Assembly: GCF_050589605.1 (NCBI RefSeq)
Contig: NZ_JBNGOO010000003.1
Source: Granulosicoccus sp947495035
GTDB lineage: Bacteria; Pseudomonadota; Gammaproteobacteria; Granulosicoccales; Granulosicoccaceae
Length of the DNA stretch: 64,000 nt
Reading direction: 5' to 3' (one strand)
Below are positions 42,413-51,407 of this stretch, in pieces. The notes below the pieces were generated by a model. The model was given only the letters and a program-made list of their open reading frames with translations. It searched no databases and had not been told where the DNA came from. Every line of letters starts with the position of its first letter. The first letter of the stretch is position 1. The position numbers were made by a program, and so were the translations under genes.

Positions 42413-43303
42413 ATGAGCAAACAGCTGATCGAACAATTCATCGCCAGGCGCCTCAGTGGCGATGGTCTGGTGGATACGCAGGTGAAGGGAGTACAGCTCT
42501 TCCGGGTCACCCACTCCGTTCGCTGCGCTCCGGCGATCTACGAGCCCACTATCGTGGCCATTGTTCGAGGGTCGAAGGAAGCCATTCTGAATGGCAATCG
42601 CTACGCCTATGACAGCGGACAATACCTGTGTTGCACGATGCCGATTCCGGTGGAGGCAGGCACACCCGATGCCTCGCCGGACAATCCGCTGCTGGGCGTG
42701 ACGGTGTCCCTGAATACCCGCGTGATGAAGGAACTTGCCATCGAGATGGAAAGCACGACCACCTCACCGCGAAGACCCGCGAGTGGCCCGCTCCCTCAAG
42801 GACTCGTCCTTGCTCGATGGGATGAGGCATTTTCCGATGCACTTTTACGGCTGCTGCAACTGGAGGATAGCCCGGCAGATTCAGCCATATTGGGCGATGG
42901 TCGACTGCGGGAAGTCTATTACGCCTTGATGCAGGGCGATGCAGGCGAGCCTGTGCGGCGTGCCTTCGGCGTGGGCAATGAAATCGCTCGTGCCATCGAG
43001 TATCTGTCTTCCCATCTGGACAAGACCGTCACCATTGAAGACATGGCTTCACAGGCGGGCATGAGCCGAGCCGTGTTCCACCGGAAGTTCAAGCAAGTGA
43101 CCACGATGTCACCAGTCCAGTTCATGAAGGCCATGCGACTGAACACCGCTGCCATGCAGATTGCCAGTGGCACGAACGTGAACGTCGCCGCCACCAAAGT
43201 GGGCTATGTGAGCTCATCACAGTTCAATCGGGAATTCAAACGTCTGTACGGACAGTCTCCCGGGCAGTGGCGCTACTCCTTGCAGTTGCCGGCGAACGGC
43301 TGA
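42413..43303 (+). CDS. AraC-family transcriptional regulator
   Basis: A 296-aa regulator. Residues about 15-165 form the AraC-N type effector domain (CAPAIYEPTIVAIVRGSKEA, YLCCTMPIPVEAGTPDASPD). Residues about 200-290 hold two helix-turn-helix motifs: IEDMASQAGMSRAVFHRKFK, then VAATKVGYVSSSQFNREFKR with the YGQSPGQWR ending. Such proteins usually control a neighbouring reductase or dehydrogenase gene. Its 3' end overlaps the 3' end of the convergent TetR gene by 31 bases. Confidence 0.92.
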   Translation: MSKQLIEQFIARRLSGDGLVDTQVKGVQLFRVTHSVRCAPAIYEPTIVAIVRGSKEAILNGNRYAYDSGQYLCCTMPIPVEAGTPDASPDNPLLGVTVSLNTRVMKELAIEMESTTTSPRRPASGPLPQGLVLARWDEAFSDALLRLLQLEDSPADSAILGDGRLREVYYALMQGDAGEPVRRAFGVGNEIARAIEYLSSHLDKTVTIEDMASQAGMSRAVFHRKFKQVTTMSPVQFMKAMRLNTAAMQIASGTNVNVAATKVGYVSSSQFNREFKRLYGQSPGQWRYSLQLPANG

Positions 43304-43860
43304 CTCCCCGTCACCGCGACAGTCATCTTCACCAGTCCCTCGATCAACACACGCAACTCGTCGACATCGCGCGCATAGTCCTTGAATCCGATGGCTGAAG
43401 CGGTGAGAACCTGTGCAACCGCACCAGGCGTCAGACTGTGCAGTGCCAGGGCCTCGCTGCTGGTTTCCAGACTACCGGCCACGCTGGATTCCATTGCACG
43501 ATAACCGTCCTCGATGACATCACTGAGGAAGTCATGCGTGCAATCCATCAGTTCACGGGCATCGGGTGCCGAGTGAATCAGCTCGAAAGGACGCACTATC
43601 CAGACATTCAGGATGAAGACGAGTTTGGCCGCTACCGATTCATGCCCATCGATATCCGTCTCCACCTCTTCCACGGCGCGCGCCAGAAAATCGACGGCCA
43701 CCGCCCGAAAAATGGCTTCCTTGTTCGGAAACTGCTGATACAGCGCGGGACGGGACATACCTGCCTCCTCGGCAAGATCACCCATCGTGGTACGACGAAA
43801 GCCATAGCGAATGAAGACTTTCAGCGCCGCATCAAGAATTTCATGTCTATCCTTGCTCAT
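43273..43860 (-). CDS. TetR-family repressor of the adjacent RND pump
   Basis: A 195-aa repressor: HTH at residues about 8-55 (ILDAALKVFIRYGFRRTTMGDLAEEAG then SRPALYQQFPNKEAIFRAV, split by the turn), with an all-helical ligand domain after it. It is divergent from the RND membrane-fusion/permease operon, and an 8+8 inverted repeat in the shared gap is the likely operator, so it probably represses the pump and itself. The end overlaps the AraC gene by 31 bases on the opposite strand. Confidence 0.92.
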   Translation of the reverse strand: MSKDRHEILDAALKVFIRYGFRRTTMGDLAEEAGMSRPALYQQFPNKEAIFRAVAVDFLARAVEEVETDIDGHESVAAKLVFILNVWIVRPFELIHSAPDARELMDCTHDFLSDVIEDGYRAMESSVAGSLETSSEALALHSLTPGAVAQVLTASAIGFKDYARDVDELRVLIEGLVKMTVAVTGSQPFAGNCKE

Positions 43861-43871
43861 GCTGTTTACAT

Positions 43872-43898
43872 TCTGACATTTTTCGTTATTATGTCAGA
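43872..43898. promoter_or_regulatory. Probable TetR operator, inverted repeat
   Basis: TCTGACAT (43872-43879) and ATGTCAGA (43891-43898) are perfect inverted arms around an 11-base AT-rich centre, starting 12 bases upstream of the tetR ATG and 127 upstream of the pump operon start. Size and place match TetR-family operators. Confidence 0.7.
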
Positions 43899-44024
43899 GC
43901 TTTTCGGCCGATACAACGATCGATTCAGCAGAACAATGCATGCGTCCATGCAATGACGTGCTTTTGCAGCATGGCTCGCACTGGAATACAACGTGATATT
44001 CCGATTTCTCGAGGAAAACCATCA

Positions 44025-45128
44025 ATGTCATACCGGATACATCGACTGATACCGGCCATTCTTCTACTGCTGTGCAGCAATGCGGTTCATCCGCAGCAAT
44101 CCGGCGAGGAGTCTTCCTCCAGCGACTCGACATCTGCACAGCCCGTACCGCGCCCTGTCAAGCTCATCGAAGTGGCGCCCAACCGACTGGCGTTCGAACG
44201 TACCTTCTTTGGCCAGGTGGTCGCCCCGCAAACCGTCGATCTGGCCTTCCAGGTGAGTGGCAGACTGCAAGAACTACCCATCATCGAGGGTCAGGAGATT
44301 GCCGAAGGTGAGCTTGTCGCCCAGCTCGATCTGAACCCTTTCGAACGTGGCCTGGAGCGAGCCCGTGTCGAACTGGCGCAGGCACAGCGCAATGCCGATC
44401 GCACCACGAATCTGCGCAGCTCCAATTCGGTGTCTCGCGTTGAGGCCGAGGATGCCCAGTCGGCGCTGGAGCTGGCGAAGCTGGCGTATGACGATGCCGA
44501 GAAAGCCTTGCAGGATGCCAGTCTGTATGCCCCCTTCGATGCCATCGTCTCGGCACGAAACGAGTCGAATTTCTCCACGGTGGCCGCTGGCACCCCGATA
44601 GCGCGGCTGCTCGACTTGCATGAACTCTGGATCAATGTGCACGTTCCCGAAATTCTCTTCCGGCAGCAATCCGGCGCCTCCCCCGAAGATCTCGACATGT
44701 TCGCCGTCTTCCCCGGTTCGGATACACGTTACCGACTCGAGTTTCGCGAATACAACGCGGAAACCTCGACCGTCGGGCAGACCTATGAACTCACGCTCGG
44801 CATGCAACAACCCGACGACCAGCGCATCTTGCCGGGTGCATCAGCCATGGTGACAATCCGGCTGCTGGGAGGCGATCGTGACCTTGTCGTGCCCGCAAGC
44901 GCCCTGTTCGGCGACAGCGATCATGATCTGGCCGTCATGGTTTTCGAACCCACTGACGAGGAAGGGCACGGTACCGTCAGGCGGCAGAAAGTCGCGGCAA
45001 GTCCGCAGGCCAGTGGCACCACGTTCACCGTGACGGACTTGCAGGAAGGCACGCTGATCGTTGGCGCGGGAGCGTCACTGCTCGAAGAGGGCCAACAGGT
45101 CCGCCGGTTCCAGGGCTTCGACGAGTAG
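44025..45128 (+). CDS. RND efflux periplasmic adaptor (membrane fusion protein)
   Basis: A 367-aa adaptor linking the inner-membrane pump to an outer-membrane channel. The N-terminus MSYRIHRLIPAILLLLCSNAV is a signal sequence, with a Cys at 17 that could be lipidated, though the lipobox fit is poor. After it: barrel/lipoyl half-motif VDLAFQVSGRLQELPIIEGQ (residues about 65-85), a short coiled-coil hairpin (about 105-160), the second lipoyl half LYAPFDAIVSARN, then a beta-barrel and membrane-proximal domain. GAGG precedes ATG 44025; earlier ATGs give an unsuitable leader. The permease gene follows after 6 bases. No outer-membrane channel gene is nearby. Confidence 0.92.
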   Translation: MSYRIHRLIPAILLLLCSNAVHPQQSGEESSSSDSTSAQPVPRPVKLIEVAPNRLAFERTFFGQVVAPQTVDLAFQVSGRLQELPIIEGQEIAEGELVAQLDLNPFERGLERARVELAQAQRNADRTTNLRSSNSVSRVEAEDAQSALELAKLAYDDAEKALQDASLYAPFDAIVSARNESNFSTVAAGTPIARLLDLHELWINVHVPEILFRQQSGASPEDLDMFAVFPGSDTRYRLEFREYNAETSTVGQTYELTLGMQQPDDQRILPGASAMVTIRLLGGDRDLVVPASALFGDSDHDLAVMVFEPTDEEGHGTVRRQKVAASPQASGTTFTVTDLQEGTLIVGAGASLLEEGQQVRRFQGFDE

Positions 45129-45134
45129 GCTGAC

Positions 45135-48100
45135 ATGTCAATTGCACGAGGTTCTATCAACCAGTCGCTGCTGACCTGGTTGCTGATACTGGTCTGTCTG
45201 CTGGGCGGATGGTGGGGTTACAACAGCCTGGGTCGGCTTGAGGACCCGGCCTTCACGATCAAGGAGGCCGTGGTATTCACCACCTATCCGGGCGCGTCAG
45301 CCGAAGAGGTTGCGCGCGAAGTCAGCGAACCGCTGGAAGCGGCCATCCAGAAGATGGGTGAAGTGGATTCGGTGCGCTCGACCAACCGGCCGGGCACCTC
45401 ACTGATCAATGTGGAGATGAAGTCCACCTACGGACCCGACGAATTGCCCGGCATCTGGACCAAGCTTCGCAACCGCATTTCCGATGCGGAACGCACGCTC
45501 CCCCAGGGGGCTTCGACGCCACTGGTCAACGACAGTTTCGGTGATGTGTTCGGGGTGTTCTATGCCGTGACGGCCACCGGCTTCAGCGACGCCGAGATTC
45601 ATGGCATCTCGACCTTTCTCAGACGCGAATTGCTGGCAGTTGACGGCGTTGCCGATGTGGACGTCGCCGGACTGCCGGAAGAAGCCATCTTCGCCGACGT
45701 GTCGATGCCACTGGCCATCAATCAGCATATCGATCCGCAAGTGGTTGCCGCTGCCATCAGCTCCGCCGACAGCTTGAGCGAAGCCGGAGAACTGGTGGTA
45801 GACGGCATGGCAATCCGCATGCAGATTCCCGATGGTTCCGATTCGCTGAATGAGATCGGTCACCTGTCCGTCGGCATCGGCGGCGATACCCTGAACCTGG
45901 TTGACATCTCCAGAATCAGTCGCACTCGGGTGGATTCGCCCTCACAGATCATCCGCTTCGATGGCGTCGATGCATTCACTCTGGGTGTGGCCGGCCTGGG
46001 CAACGAGAATATCGTCGAGATCGGCGCACGTGTCGATGCCAGACTTGCAGAACTCGAGGCGGAAATTCCCGTCGGTGTGGAATTGCATCCGATCTACCGC
46101 CAGCATCAGGTGGTCGAGACTGCCACGGATGACTTCATCATCAATCTGTGCATGTCTGTGGCCATTGTGGTCATCGTGCTGGCACTGTTCATGGGCTGGC
46201 GTGCGTCCGTCGTGGTCGGGGCTACCCTGCTACTGACCGTCGTCGGCACGCTGCTGTTCATGGCCCTGTTCTCCATTGAAATGGAACGCATCTCTCTGGG
46301 GGCACTGATCATCGCCATGGGCATGCTCGTTGACAATGCCATCGTTGTCGCCGAAGGCATGCAGATGTCGATGCGCCGTGGCGTATCCTCGCGCGATGCG
46401 GCGGAAGACGTCGGCAGCAAGACGCAATTTCCGCTGCTGGGTGCCACCGTCATCGGCATCATGGCCTTTGCCGGCATCGGACTGAGTCCCGATGCTACCG
46501 GAGAATTCCTGTTCTCCCTGTTCGCGGTCATCGGCATCTCCCTGTTGCTGAGCTGGGTACTGGCGCTGACCGTCACGCCCCTGCTGGGCCATTACCTGTT
46601 CAAGGTGGGTGATGGCGATGCTGCCAACAGCGATGGTTACGACAGCGCGGTCTTTCGCGGCTACGCCTCTGTGCTGCGCTCAGCGCTGAGATTTCGCTGG
46701 GGGGTGACTGCGGCACTACTCGTCGTGACTGTCCTGTGCTACATGGGTTTTGCGAACATCAAGCAACAGTTCTTTCCGCCGTCGAACACGCCGATGTTCT
46801 TCGTACACTACAAGTTGCCCCAAGGTGCCGATATCCAGCAGACATCGACGGCCATGACGAGCATCGAGCGGTGGTTGAGCGAGCGCGACGATGTCGTTAA
46901 TTTCTCGACCTTCATCGGCCAGGGTGCGACTCGCTTCATCCTCACCTACTCGCCGGAACCCACGGATGAGTCCTATGGCCACATCATTGTGCGGACAACC
47001 GATCGCGATGTGATTCCTGACGTACAGCAGGCACTGGAAGCCTACGCTGCCGAAACCGTGTTCGAGGGAGATTTCCGTACCGAACGGCTGATCTTCGGTC
47101 CGGGTGGGGGTTATCCCATCGAAGCCCGTTTCAGCGGTAGCGACCCGCTGGAGCTGCGTCGTCTCGCGGCCCAGGCAATGGAGGTCTTCCGCGGCTATCC
47201 TGAGGATCTGGAGAACCTGCGCACCGACTGGCATCAGCCCGAGATCGTGTTGTCGCATGTGTATGCGGCAGACCGGGCCCAGACCGTGGGTGTGACGCGC
47301 GACGACATCGCCGGTGCCCTCGCCTTTGCCACCACCGGTGTGCAGGCAGGCACCCTGCTCGAAGGGGAAAGACAGATACCGATCATTGCCCGGCAATCCG
47401 TCGAGTCGCGCGATCAGCTGCAGAATCAGGTGCTGTTCGCCAGCTCTACCCAGGAGTTCATTCCGCTTGAGCAGGTGACCGACGGACTGCGGGCAAGTGT
47501 CCAGGACACCGTCTTCAAGCGGCGTGATCGCGTGCCGACAATTACCGTGCAGGCCGCCATCGGTTCTGACGAAACGGCAGCGGCGATGCATGCACGAGTA
47601 CGCGAGCAGATCGAGGCCATCGAGCTACCGATCGGCTACAGCTTCGAGTGGGGCGGTGAGTTCGAGAACTCCACCGAAGCGCAGACCAGCCTTGCCGGAC
47701 AGTTGCCGGTGGCCTTTCTCATCATGGTCATGACCTCGATCGTGTTGTTCCGCAAGCTGCGCCAACCGCTGATCATCTGGCTACTGGTACCGATGTCGGT
47801 CAATGGGGTCACGCTGGGGCTGCTCGGCACCGGCCTGCCATTCTCGTTCACCGCCCTGCTCGGACTTCTGAGTCTGTCGGGCATGCTGATCAAGAACGGT
47901 ATCGTGCTGGTCGAGGAGATCGACATCGTGCGCCGGTCCGTGGACAAGCTCGATGATGCCATTGTCGAAGCATCGGTCTCACGTCTGCGTCCCGTGTTCC
48001 TGGCAGCCGTCACCACCATCCTGGGCATGACTCCCCTGCTGTCTGACGCCTTCTTCGCCAGCATGGCAGTCACGATCATGGCCGGTCTGGCCTTTGCGTC

Positions 48101-48200
48101 GATACTGACAATGATTGCTGCCCCGGTGTTGTATTACATGTTCTTCCCATCGGCACGCAAGCGCTCGCAGACTGCCGTTGTGGCGGAACATGTATCATGA
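45135..48200 (+). CDS. RND efflux permease (AcrB/HAE1-like)
   Basis: A 1021-aa proton-driven inner-membrane exporter with 12 helices and two large periplasmic loops. It opens with the N-terminal helix SLLTWLLILVCLLGGWWGYN and contains the family FTTYPGASAEEVAREVSEPLE motif in two parts. The TM4 signature is GMLVDNAIVVAEGMQ, with one Asp followed by Asn where AcrB has Asp-Asp, as in a subset of the family. The second-half counterpart is LLSLSGMLIKNGIVLVEEI. The start is 6 bases after the adaptor stop. Substrates (drugs, solvents, fatty acids) cannot be told from sequence. Confidence 0.95.
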   Translation: MSIARGSINQSLLTWLLILVCLLGGWWGYNSLGRLEDPAFTIKEAVVFTTYPGASAEEVAREVSEPLEAAIQKMGEVDSVRSTNRPGTSLINVEMKSTYGPDELPGIWTKLRNRISDAERTLPQGASTPLVNDSFGDVFGVFYAVTATGFSDAEIHGISTFLRRELLAVDGVADVDVAGLPEEAIFADVSMPLAINQHIDPQVVAAAISSADSLSEAGELVVDGMAIRMQIPDGSDSLNEIGHLSVGIGGDTLNLVDISRISRTRVDSPSQIIRFDGVDAFTLGVAGLGNENIVEIGARVDARLAELEAEIPVGVELHPIYRQHQVVETATDDFIINLCMSVAIVVIVLALFMGWRASVVVGATLLLTVVGTLLFMALFSIEMERISLGALIIAMGMLVDNAIVVAEGMQMSMRRGVSSRDAAEDVGSKTQFPLLGATVIGIMAFAGIGLSPDATGEFLFSLFAVIGISLLLSWVLALTVTPLLGHYLFKVGDGDAANSDGYDSAVFRGYASVLRSALRFRWGVTAALLVVTVLCYMGFANIKQQFFPPSNTPMFFVHYKLPQGADIQQTSTAMTSIERWLSERDDVVNFSTFIGQGATRFILTYSPEPTDESYGHIIVRTTDRDVIPDVQQALEAYAAETVFEGDFRTERLIFGPGGGYPIEARFSGSDPLELRRLAAQAMEVFRGYPEDLENLRTDWHQPEIVLSHVYAADRAQTVGVTRDDIAGALAFATTGVQAGTLLEGERQIPIIARQSVESRDQLQNQVLFASSTQEFIPLEQVTDGLRASVQDTVFKRRDRVPTITVQAAIGSDETAAAMHARVREQIEAIELPIGYSFEWGGEFENSTEAQTSLAGQLPVAFLIMVMTSIVLFRKLRQPLIIWLLVPMSVNGVTLGLLGTGLPFSFTALLGLLSLSGMLIKNGIVLVEEIDIVRRSVDKLDDAIVEASVSRLRPVFLAAVTTILGMTPLLSDAFFASMAVTIMAGLAFASILTMIAAPVLYYMFFPSARKRSQTAVVAEHVS

Positions 48201-48889
48201 AACGCGTTGTCATCTTCGGCGCCACCGGCACAGTGGGTGCCGGTGCCTTGCTGGAATGTCTCGACCACCCGGACATCACCGAAGTCATCTGCGTGCTCAG
48301 GCAAGCGACCGGGCGTTCCCACCCCAAGCTACAAGAAGTGATACACAGAGACTTCAGTGATTTCACGCCGCTGGCATCGGAGCTCAGTGGGGTCGATGGC
48401 TGCCTCTGGGCCATCGGCGTACCGCAAACGGGCCGCAGCGAGCAGCAGTACACGGAAATCACGCATGATTATGCGGTCGCAGCCATTCGCGTGCTGCATG
48501 AACAGAGTCCTGGCTGCTGCTTCGTCTTCATTTCAGGTGCCGGAGCGGATGAGACGGAAACCAGCAACACCTTATGGGCCAGGGTAAAGGGGCGAGCCGA
48601 AAACGAGGTGCTCGATGCCGGGTTCGCGCGCTCAATGATCTTCCGGCCCGGTGCCATCGTGGCAAAACGCGGCATCAAACACAGCGTTCGCCTGTACGGA
48701 CTCTCCTCCTTGCTGGCACCGCTGATGCGCCCCTTCGGCATGGCAACCTCCACCGTCGAGATCGGACGAGCCATGATTGCCGCAGTGCTTGGCAAGCACC
48801 TTGGTGAGCCTGGACAGGTTCGTTTCGAATCGGCGGGGATCAACAAGCTGGCGATGGCGTGTCCGATGGTGGATGAGAAGGTCGGTTGA
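48197..48889 (+). CDS. NAD(P)-binding Rossmann-fold (SDR-like) protein
   Basis: A 230-aa atypical short-chain dehydrogenase relative. The N-terminal cofactor motif is VVIFGATGTVGAG (residues about 4-16). Later segments CFVFISGAGADET and MIFRPGAIV follow the NmrA/YbjT-type layout; the classic YxxxK pair is not clear, and WARVKGRAENEVL carries a possible Lys. The ATG overlaps the permease stop by four bases, so it belongs to the RND operon. It may alter a compound handled by the pump or be a redox sensor; this is only context. Confidence 0.82.
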   Translation: MKRVVIFGATGTVGAGALLECLDHPDITEVICVLRQATGRSHPKLQEVIHRDFSDFTPLASELSGVDGCLWAIGVPQTGRSEQQYTEITHDYAVAAIRVLHEQSPGCCFVFISGAGADETETSNTLWARVKGRAENEVLDAGFARSMIFRPGAIVAKRGIKHSVRLYGLSSLLAPLMRPFGMATSTVEIGRAMIAAVLGKHLGEPGQVRFESAGINKLAMACPMVDEKVG

Positions 48890-49680
48890 GCGAACTCAAA
48901 GGCGGAGCTGACTGACTGCCTTCTGTCGCTCTACATGGCACCGTCCACCAAAGCAGCGACAACCAATTGAGCAAGTGCCAAGCAGTCATGAAACGTATCG
49001 AACAGTTTCATGTTGAACGTTCGCGCCTACCTACAAAGCAATCTCGAATCGGACCAAGCTTTCCTTCACGGTTCAATCTGATCTGTCCACCTAGTGTGGA
49101 GTAGTTTGATTTCACTACACAGCATTGTCGATGTCTCGTCGGTGGGCTCCTGACTCGAAGTTCAGACTATACAAGCACGTCATCAACGCACGTTCTGTTC
49201 AGGGTACAGACTGCTCTCTGGAAAAATTCAACATTGTCCACCTCGTTCATAGGCTGAATATTCAGGACAACAGCGATCAGGCTCCGCTGTTCAGCTTCAC
49301 TGGTATGACTACCCGGCACAGCGGACCCTGCGTCTCCATATTACGACAACCAATCTCGTTCCTCTCACGGAAACATTCTGATTGAGCGACTCCAATGTCG
49401 AACGGGTTGTTCAGCGACAGCAACTCTCCTCAATACCCCGTTCATGTGGTATGCCGTGACGACTCCCTGGTGCAAAGATATCAATCCCAATTGCTGCACA
49501 ATAGTGCGCGTACAAAAAAAACGCACCGCGATAAAGCAAAAAAAAGGCCAATTTAAAAATATATAGGATATAGAAAACTACAATCCATTGTTTTATATAT
49601 AGTTTTTGCTTGTGGCATTGAATGTGCTGAAGGTTACATCTGTGTGATTCCCACTTCAATCACAAACAGGAACACAGAAA
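48890..49680. other. 790-bp gene-free, AT-rich boundary of the low-G+C block
   Basis: No gene is supported: short frames at 49125-49385 and 49411-49659 have no ribosome-binding site or recognisable sequence. G+C falls steadily to the right; 49500-49610 has A- and T-tracts and AAAACTA (49574-49580) / TAGTTTT (49600-49606) inverted arms. It probably holds the promoter of the ABC transporter operon. I saw no tRNA, integrase or riboswitch motif. Confidence 0.5.
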
Positions 49681-50520
49681 ATGAACACGTCAGTCGCTGA
49701 AATCGAATGTTTTACGCAGAGTGCTACAAGAAGTAATGGCCAGAGCGTCATTTCACTCGATGGTGTGAAAAAGACATTCTCCGGAAATGATGGAGAACTT
49801 ATCGAGGTCATTCAGGACATTACGCTGGACATAAAGCAGGAAGAGTTTGTAAGCATCGTTGGACCCAGCGGCTGTGGAAAGAGCACGATGTTCAACATAA
49901 TCGCCAGCCTGCTTGAGCCTACAGACGGTAGCATCACTCTGTATGGGAGTGACCCAACCTGCGGTGCACGCATCGGCTACATGCTTCAACGAGATCTCTT
50001 GTTCCCGTGGCGCACCATAATCGACAATGTCTGCCTGGGTCTGGAAATTCAGGGTATGCCCAAACGACGGCGATATGAATTGGCCCGAGAACAACTGTCG
50101 AGATATGGCCTTGCCGATTTTGCAGATCAATACCCCAACACTCTTTCCGGCGGAATGAGACAAAGAGTCGCATTGATACGCACACTGATCACCGAACCAG
50201 ATCTGATACTTCTCGATGAACCATTCTCAGCTCTGGACTACCAGACCCGCCTGGTACTGGAGGAAGAAATCGTTTCAATCCTCAAGGAAAACCATAAAAC
50301 AGTCGTGCTTATCACACATGATATCGGCGAAGCCATTGCCATGTCTGACCGAGTAGCTGTAATGACCCAACGACCTACTTCGGTCAAGAAAATCTACGAC
50401 GTAGGACTCTCGAGAGAGTTGGGCTCATGTTTGAAAGCACGAAGCGATGCCAGATACCAAACTATGTTCGATAACATCTGGGACGATCTAGATATCCAGA
50501 TATCGGGAGCTGCATCATGA
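49681..50520 (+). CDS. ABC transporter ATP-binding protein, NitT/TauT type
   Basis: A 279-aa ATPase. Walker A is VGPSGCGKSTMFNII (residues about 60-74), Q-loop MLQRDLLFPWRT, signature LSGGMRQRVALIRT (about 157-170), Walker B LILLDEPFSALD and switch His in VLITHDIGEAIAMSD. The sequence resembles SsuB/TauB/ThiZ-type proteins of importers for nitrate, sulfonates and small nitrogen compounds. First gene of the low-G+C operon. The permease start overlaps its stop by four bases. Confidence 0.94.
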   Translation: MNTSVAEIECFTQSATRSNGQSVISLDGVKKTFSGNDGELIEVIQDITLDIKQEEFVSIVGPSGCGKSTMFNIIASLLEPTDGSITLYGSDPTCGARIGYMLQRDLLFPWRTIIDNVCLGLEIQGMPKRRRYELAREQLSRYGLADFADQYPNTLSGGMRQRVALIRTLITEPDLILLDEPFSALDYQTRLVLEEEIVSILKENHKTVVLITHDIGEAIAMSDRVAVMTQRPTSVKKIYDVGLSRELGSCLKARSDARYQTMFDNIWDDLDIQISGAAS

Positions 50521-51353
50521 GCGAAACCATTCTTCACAAACACGTGATTCGAGCCGGCAGCGTAAAGGAGAACAATGAAAGCCTGACCCGCAATACATTC
50601 CTTATCGACAATCTCTGGAGAGGCGCGGCCTTCGCAGTTGTAATAATCTTTTGGCAGATTGGTACTGATCTCGGTTGGATCAACGCGTTCCTGATGGGCT
50701 CGCCTCTTGGAATCGTAAAAGAGGCTTTACGCCTTATTCAGTCTGGTCAGTTACTCAGTGACACCGTCGCTACCGTATATGCAACTGTTACAGGATTTCT
50801 TATCGGAAGCTCCCTCGGCTCAATAGCAGGTTTGCTTCTGTGGTTTTCGAGAACTACAGCTCGTATTCTTGATCCTCTGGTCGTTGCACTCAATGGCCTA
50901 CCCAAGATTGCTCTAGCCCCCATGATTATCATCTGGTTCGGCTCTGGCATGTTTTCGAAGATCATGCTCGCTACTGTCGCTACATTTGTAGTTGCCCTGC
51001 TTTCAGCCTATCAGGGTACACATCAGATCGATAAGAACCTGATCAACCTCATGCGATCACTAGGCGCCAGTCGCCGAGAGATCTTCACCAAGGTAGTTGC
51101 TCCAGCCACCTTGCCATGGATCATATCCGCTTTCAGGTTGAATATCGGCTTCGCGCTGATTGCGGAAATAGGTGGCGAATTCATCTCTTCAGACCGTGGA
51201 TTGGGAAGAATGATCTTTGTAGCGGGGAACCTCTTCAATCTCAATGTCGTTTGGGTAGGGGTCACCATGCTGATGATTGTTGCCATCGCACTCTACGTCT
51301 TGATCACTCAAGTCGAGAAACGACTTTTGCCATGGGAACGTGGCAACCACTGA
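50517..51353 (+). CDS. ABC transporter permease, NitT/TauT type
   Basis: A 278-aa inner-membrane protein with about six helices, the first near residues 30-50 (GAAFAVVIIFWQIGTDLGW). The EAA-like loop is NLMRSLGASRREIFTKVVAP (about 175-194), then LPWIISAFRLNIGFALIAEIGGEF, split here as LPWIISAFRLNIG and FALIAEIGGEF, which is the SsuC/TauC hallmark. Translation is coupled to the ATPase gene. Together with the following binding protein it forms a complete importer. Confidence 0.93.
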   Translation: MSETILHKHVIRAGSVKENNESLTRNTFLIDNLWRGAAFAVVIIFWQIGTDLGWINAFLMGSPLGIVKEALRLIQSGQLLSDTVATVYATVTGFLIGSSLGSIAGLLLWFSRTTARILDPLVVALNGLPKIALAPMIIIWFGSGMFSKIMLATVATFVVALLSAYQGTHQIDKNLINLMRSLGASRREIFTKVVAPATLPWIISAFRLNIGFALIAEIGGEFISSDRGLGRMIFVAGNLFNLNVVWVGVTMLMIVAIALYVLITQVEKRLLPWERGNH

Positions 51354-51407
51354 CCCCCCAGCACAAACTTTAGACACTTCAACCATCATCAACAAAGGTA
51401 ATCAACC

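Noticed and set aside
49400..49680. TPP-type or other riboswitch upstream of the NMT1-like transporter
   Set aside because: I looked for the conserved CUGAGA-type elements and paired stems and found none; the leader is simply AT-rich.
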